Below, one piece after another: positions 15,731 to 19,530 of a stretch of 19,530 nucleotides of DNA (its first letter is position 1; every line of letters starts with the position of its first letter). Both the position numbers and the translations under genes were made by a program. The notes under the pieces were generated by a model. The model worked only from the letters and a program-made list of their open reading frames with translations, ran no database searches and was not told the DNA's origin. This DNA is from an uncultured Porphyromonadaceae bacterium (GTDB lineage: Bacteria > Bacteroidota > Bacteroidia > Bacteroidales > Muribaculaceae): positions 1 through 19,530 of the forward strand of contig USMC01000049.1 in NCBI GenBank assembly GCA_900555715.1, written 5' to 3'.

Positions 15731-17836
15731 TCAGCTGATTTGGCTCCAGTCTGTCTGCCGGTCGAGAATCGTTTCGAGGGTAATGGCGAAGTTCCGGTTT
15801 GCCGGCGATGACAATGCGGGATCGTCGTCGAGCAGTTTTTCAGCTGCCGTACGTGCCTGCTGAATGATTGCGCCGTCCTGCGCGAGACTGGCAATTCTGA
15901 GATCGAAGGGCAGACCGCTTTGGGCAGTCCCTTCAATATCGCCGGGACCGCGCATCTGCATGTCGGCCTCGGCAATGACGAAACCGTCGGTTGTGCTTGT
16001 CATTATATCAAGTCGTTTCCGCGTGTCTGCCGAGATTTCATATTTTGACATAAGAATGCAGAAGCTGCGGTCGGCGCCACGCCCTACGCGTCCTCTCAGC
16101 TGATGCAGCTGGGAGAGTCCGAAGCGTTCGGCATTTTCGATTATCATTGTTGTGGCGTTAGGAACATTGACGCCTACTTCGATTACAGTAGTGGCGACAA
16201 GCACCTGCGCCTGATTCGTAGCGAACAGCTCCATCTGAGCGTCTTTGTTCGCCGGTTTCATCTTTCCGTGCACGAGGGCTACTTTATATGGCGCGAAGTA
16301 GTCGGTGGCGGCTTCAAATCCTTCCTCAACGCTTTTCAGATCGAGTTTTTCGTTTTCTTTAACAAGAGGATAAACGATATATACCTGATGTCCGGCGTCA
16401 ATCTGTTTTTTAGCGGCTGCCATGACGCGGTCGCGCTGCTTGTCGAAGCGGAGCATGGTTGTCACCGGTGTTCTTCCCGGCGGAAGCTCGTCGATGACGG
16501 AAACGTCGAGATCGCCATATACTGTCATGGCGAGCGTGCGCGGAATCGGCGTCGCAGTCATCACGAGCACATGAGGCGGCAACGAGCTTTTTTTCCACAG
16601 CCGTGCTCGCTGAGCAACACCGAAGCGGTGCTGTTCGTCGATCACCACAAGCCCGAGCCGGGCAAATTCGACGCGGTCTTCGATAACGGCGTGAGTGCCG
16701 ACGAGAATGTGCAGCGAGCCGTCACGCAACTGCTCGTCTATAAGCTTCCGGTCTTTAGTCTTCGTAGAGCCGGTAAGGAGTCGGATGTTCAGCCCGATTT
16801 TCGAAGCCATTGCGCTTATCGTCTCGAAGTGCTGCGTGGCGAGGATTTCTGTCGGTGCCATCAGACATGCCTGAAAACCGTTGTCGAGGGCAAGCAGCAT
16901 CGCCATGAGAGCAACGAGAGTCTTGCCTGAGCCTACGTCACCCTGCACGAGACGGTTCATCTGCCGTCCGCGCGCAATATCGGCGTGTATTTCCTTGATT
17001 ACTCTTTTCTGTGCGCCTGTCGGTTCAAAGGGGCAGCAGAGTCGGTAGAAGTCGTTGAACCACTGTCCTATCCGAGGCATGGGATAGCCGGCTGTTGTCG
17101 CTTTCCGATTGCGCGAGCGGCGCAGCATGTCGGTCTGGATATAGAAGAGTTCTTCGAATTTCAGTCTTTTCCGGGCTTTCGCCAGCAGTTCGGCATCGTG
17201 CGGAATGTGGATGTTGCGGATAGCTTCATCCAGCCCCATAAGCCCTTGTGATTCTATAACCGACCGCGGAAGCGTCTCTGTGAGGGGATGTTTAAGTCCG
17301 GCGAGGAAGTTGACGACAGCTGTGTGGATGACGCGGCTGTCGATGTTTTTCTGTCTGAGCCGTTCTGTGAGCGGATATACTGCCCTGACTCCACCCATCG
17401 TGGTCAGCGCCGACGGCGGGTCGACTTCGGGATGTGTCATCTGCAGATTCCCGTTGAACCGTGACGGCTTGCCAAATACTATGTATTCTTCTCCTGTGCG
17501 GAGACGTTTGCGAATCTCCCGCACGCCCTTGAACCATACAAGCTCAATCGTCGATGTTCCGTCGGTGAAAAGACCTACAAGACGCATCTTGGCTCCTTCT
17601 CCGAGAACATTGAATGTCACAAAGCGACCTCGCAGCTGGATATGGGCGAAGTCGGGGTCGTTGATAGCGGCGAGGTCACGGATACGGTAGATTTTCGAAC
17701 GGTCGATGTAGCCCGACGGAAAATGATGCAGCAGGTCGTATGCAGTGTGCAGCCCGAGCTCAGAAGCGAGCGTGCCCGCACGTGACGGTCCGATGCCTTT
17801 GATATATTTTATGTCGTAGCGTCTGAGCGACAGCAT
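15731..17836 (-). CDS. recG: ATP-dependent DNA helicase RecG
   Basis: The 701-aa SF2 helicase remodels stalled replication forks and branched DNA. It has an N-terminal IKYIKGIGPSRAGTL (9-23), an OB-fold wedge domain (about 60-150), Walker A GDVGSGKT (299-306), the DEQH box (400-403, VIDEQHRFG), MTATPIPRT (426-434), and a C-terminal helicase domain with VIEVGVNVPNA and QLRGRVGRG. The length is standard. It begins 3 nt after the ispD stop and is the third gene of the glyA-ispD-recG run. Confidence 0.95.
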   Translation of the reverse strand: MLSLRRYDIKYIKGIGPSRAGTLASELGLHTAYDLLHHFPSGYIDRSKIYRIRDLAAINDPDFAHIQLRGRFVTFNVLGEGAKMRLVGLFTDGTSTIELVWFKGVREIRKRLRTGEEYIVFGKPSRFNGNLQMTHPEVDPPSALTTMGGVRAVYPLTERLRQKNIDSRVIHTAVVNFLAGLKHPLTETLPRSVIESQGLMGLDEAIRNIHIPHDAELLAKARKRLKFEELFYIQTDMLRRSRNRKATTAGYPMPRIGQWFNDFYRLCCPFEPTGAQKRVIKEIHADIARGRQMNRLVQGDVGSGKTLVALMAMLLALDNGFQACLMAPTEILATQHFETISAMASKIGLNIRLLTGSTKTKDRKLIDEQLRDGSLHILVGTHAVIEDRVEFARLGLVVIDEQHRFGVAQRARLWKKSSLPPHVLVMTATPIPRTLAMTVYGDLDVSVIDELPPGRTPVTTMLRFDKQRDRVMAAAKKQIDAGHQVYIVYPLVKENEKLDLKSVEEGFEAATDYFAPYKVALVHGKMKPANKDAQMELFATNQAQVLVATTVIEVGVNVPNATTMIIENAERFGLSQLHQLRGRVGRGADRSFCILMSKYEISADTRKRLDIMTSTTDGFVIAEADMQMRGPGDIEGTAQSGLPFDLRIASLAQDGAIIQQARTAAEKLLDDDPALSSPANRNFAITLETILDRQTDWSQIS

Positions 17837-17839
17837 ATT

Positions 17840-18538
17840 TCAAAAATCAGCCAGATAAAGTTCTGCGATTTTCAAATCGAGCGGGTAGGTTATTTTAATG
17901 TTTTTCTGTTCGCCTTCTACAAGATGTATTCTGGCGCCCGCATATTTTACGACAACGGAAGCGTCGTCGGTGAGAACATCGTCGGAAGGCATCGATGCGT
18001 ATGCCTTCAGGATTGTTTTTGCGCGGAATACCTGAGGTGTCTGCACAGCTACGAGCGTGCTGCGGTCGACGGCGGAAGCATCGTTTGTGATGTTTGTCAT
18101 CAGCGAGTCGGTTAGCGGCGTGCACGGTACCACGGCTTCGACGCCGGTGCTTCCGAACGCTCCGATTTCGCGGCGCAGCATTTCAGCAGTGACAATAGGA
18201 CGCGCACCATCGTGAATGAAGACAAGCGTGTTGTCGTCGCAGTGCCTGAGTGACATCAGCGCATTATGAACAGATGCTGTCCGCGAAGAGCCGCCGCAGA
18301 CAATCTCCGGACTTTCGAAGCCATACTGAGCGCATAATGTTTCCCAATACGGTATGGCAGACTGAGACAGCACCACACATATTCCGGCATCGGGCATGTG
18401 ACTGCGGAAAGCGTCGACAGTCCGCATAAGAACAGGACGCCCCGCGAGCAGGGCGAACTGTTTGGGAACGTCGCCGCCGAAGCGGTTGCCCGTGCCGGCG
18501 GCGACGATTATTATTCTGTTGTCGGTTGCGCTTACCAT
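17840..18538 (-). CDS. ispD: 2-C-methyl-D-erythritol 4-phosphate cytidylyltransferase
   Basis: This 232-aa enzyme forms CDP-methylerythritol in the non-mevalonate isoprenoid pathway in the cytosol. The nucleotide-binding start IVAAGTGNRFGGDVPKQF (11-28) includes the conserved Arg19 and Lys26. VFIHDGARP, DDASVVVKY and the terminal EGEQKNIKITYPLDL are further family signatures. It is a single-domain IspD, not an IspDF fusion. Its ATG overlaps the glyA stop (7-nt overlap) and recG follows after 3 nt. Confidence 0.94.
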   Translation of the reverse strand: MVSATDNRIIIVAAGTGNRFGGDVPKQFALLAGRPVLMRTVDAFRSHMPDAGICVVLSQSAIPYWETLCAQYGFESPEIVCGGSSRTASVHNALMSLRHCDDNTLVFIHDGARPIVTAEMLRREIGAFGSTGVEAVVPCTPLTDSLMTNITNDASAVDRSTLVAVQTPQVFRAKTILKAYASMPSDDVLTDDASVVVKYAGARIHLVEGEQKNIKITYPLDLKIAELYLADF

Positions 18539-19530
18539 GCGAAGATGGGGCGGTCCGACATCATTTTGTTGACAGCTTTGCGGACACTTTCGATGACAGC
18601 GGGATTCTCCGGTGCGGAGAGTACGGTGTCTACCATTTCAGCGATTTTGCCCATCTCATCGGTTTTAAGACCGCGAGTGGTGATGGCAGGCGTTCCGAGA
18701 CGTATACCGGAGGTCTGGAAAGGCGAACGGCTGTCGAAAGGCACCATGTTTTTGTTGGCTGTGATGTCTGCTTCGACAAGAACACGCTCAGCGACTTTAC
18801 CTGTGAGCTCAGGGAACTTCGTGCGCAGGTCGACAAGGATGCAGTGGTTGTCGGTGCCTCCTGAAACGATCTTGTATCCCATATCCATGAGCTTGGCAGC
18901 GAGTTCGCGTGCGTTGTCGCGCACAAGTGTCTGGTACGTTTTGTATTCGGGCTGCAGTGCCTCGTGGAATGCGACAGCCTTGCCTGCAATGACATGCTCC
19001 AGCGGTCCTCCCTGAACACCGGGGAATACAGCTGAATCGAGAAGCTGCGACATCATGCGGGGCTCGCCTTTGGGGTTTGTCTTGCCCCACGGATTGACGA
19101 AATCCTTGCCCATCAGAATGATGCCTCCGCGCGGACCGCGCAGTGTTTTGTGCGTGGTGGAAGTAACGATATGCGCATATTTCAGAGGGTTGTCAAGCAA
19201 TCCGGCAGCGATGAGACCTGCGGGATGTGCCATGTCAATCATCAGTATCGCACCTATCTCATCTGCCACACGGCGCATGCGCGCATAGTCCCATTCGCGC
19301 GAGTAGGCGCTTGCGCCTCCGACGATGAGCCTGGGACGTTCGCGAAGACATGTTTCTTCGAATGCGTCATAGTCGATGAGACCTGTCTCGGCGTTGACAT
19401 TGTATTCAAGGGCGTGGAACACGAGACCTGAGAAATTCACAGGGCTTCCGTGTGTCAGATGGCCGCCGTGGTCCAGGTTCATGCCCATAACCGTGTCGCC
19501 CGGCTTTAACATGGCTACGAACACAGCCAT
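18532..19530 (-). CDS. glyA: serine hydroxymethyltransferase, partial (N-terminus outside window)
   Basis: At least 332 residues are visible. The frame is still open at the window edge, so the first about 90-100 residues lie beyond 19530. The enzyme is PLP-dependent, interconverts serine and glycine and charges tetrahydrofolate with one-carbon units. Signatures are LDHGGHLTHG (19-28 of the visible part), the PLP-lysine motif STTHKTLRGPRGG with K128, and SGIRLGTPAITTRG near the C-terminus. It is the most upstream visible gene of the glyA-ispD-recG run and overlaps ispD by 7 nt. Confidence 0.95.
   Translation of the reverse strand: MAVFVAMLKPGDTVMGMNLDHGGHLTHGSPVNFSGLVFHALEYNVNAETGLIDYDAFEETCLRERPRLIVGGASAYSREWDYARMRRVADEIGAILMIDMAHPAGLIAAGLLDNPLKYAHIVTSTTHKTLRGPRGGIILMGKDFVNPWGKTNPKGEPRMMSQLLDSAVFPGVQGGPLEHVIAGKAVAFHEALQPEYKTYQTLVRDNARELAAKLMDMGYKIVSGGTDNHCILVDLRTKFPELTGKVAERVLVEADITANKNMVPFDSRSPFQTSGIRLGTPAITTRGLKTDEMGKIAEMVDTVLSAPENPAVIESVRKAVNKMMSDRPIFAW

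Overview
The window looks like a Bacteroidales genome, possibly a gut Muribaculaceae-type organism, although the family is a guess. The phylum call rests on promoters of the form TTG-N19/20-TAnnTTTG in front of several genes, very few Shine-Dalgarno sequences, and protein families typical of this order: a DUF4099/DUF3945 protein, small excisionase-like HTH proteins, a Bacteroides-type tyrosine integrase, DUF4250 and NspC.

Left part (1 to about 8.9 kb): the right-hand end of an integrated mobile element, probably ICE or mobilizable-element related. It starts with a candidate standalone structured RNA (promoter at 16-46, several hairpins, terminator at 242-269). Next comes a plus-strand gene run: a small membrane protein, an HTH/excisionase-like protein, a DUF4099/DUF3945 protein and a topoisomerase IA-like protein. 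The last resembles CTnDOT Exc but lacks the catalytic tyrosine. A leader with an intrinsic terminator follows, then two overlapping HTH/Xis-like genes. A group II intron of about 1.9 kb on the minus strand sits between these genes and the minus-strand integrase gene. Its reverse transcriptase ORF is broken by one in-frame TGA. Upstream of the integrase, a 290-bp non-coding stretch holds six exact copies of a 9-bp motif (TTGCCACCT) in both orientations, which look like integrase arm-binding sites. Conjugation or mobilization genes, an oriT and the other element end are not in the window.

Boundary: a tRNA-Lys(CTT) gene on the minus strand, with its own promoter and a strong terminator, separates the element from the chromosome.

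Right part (9.3 to 19.5 kb): ordinary chromosome. A tightly packed plus-strand run encodes a DMT/EamA transporter, DUF4250, a PcrA/UvrD helicase, NspC (carboxynorspermidine decarboxylase), a GT2 glycosyltransferase and RadC; from pcrA onward the genes overlap by 1-4 bases. It converges on a minus-strand run glyA (partial) - ispD - recG, also overlapping or nearly so. No new system is evident there.

The most interesting part is the element's excision and regulation region. It has a catalytically dead Exc-like protein kept as a full ORF, an 18-bp box placed exactly 10 nt before two different start codons with an inverted copy in an attenuated leader, the candidate ncRNA, and the arm-site cluster.
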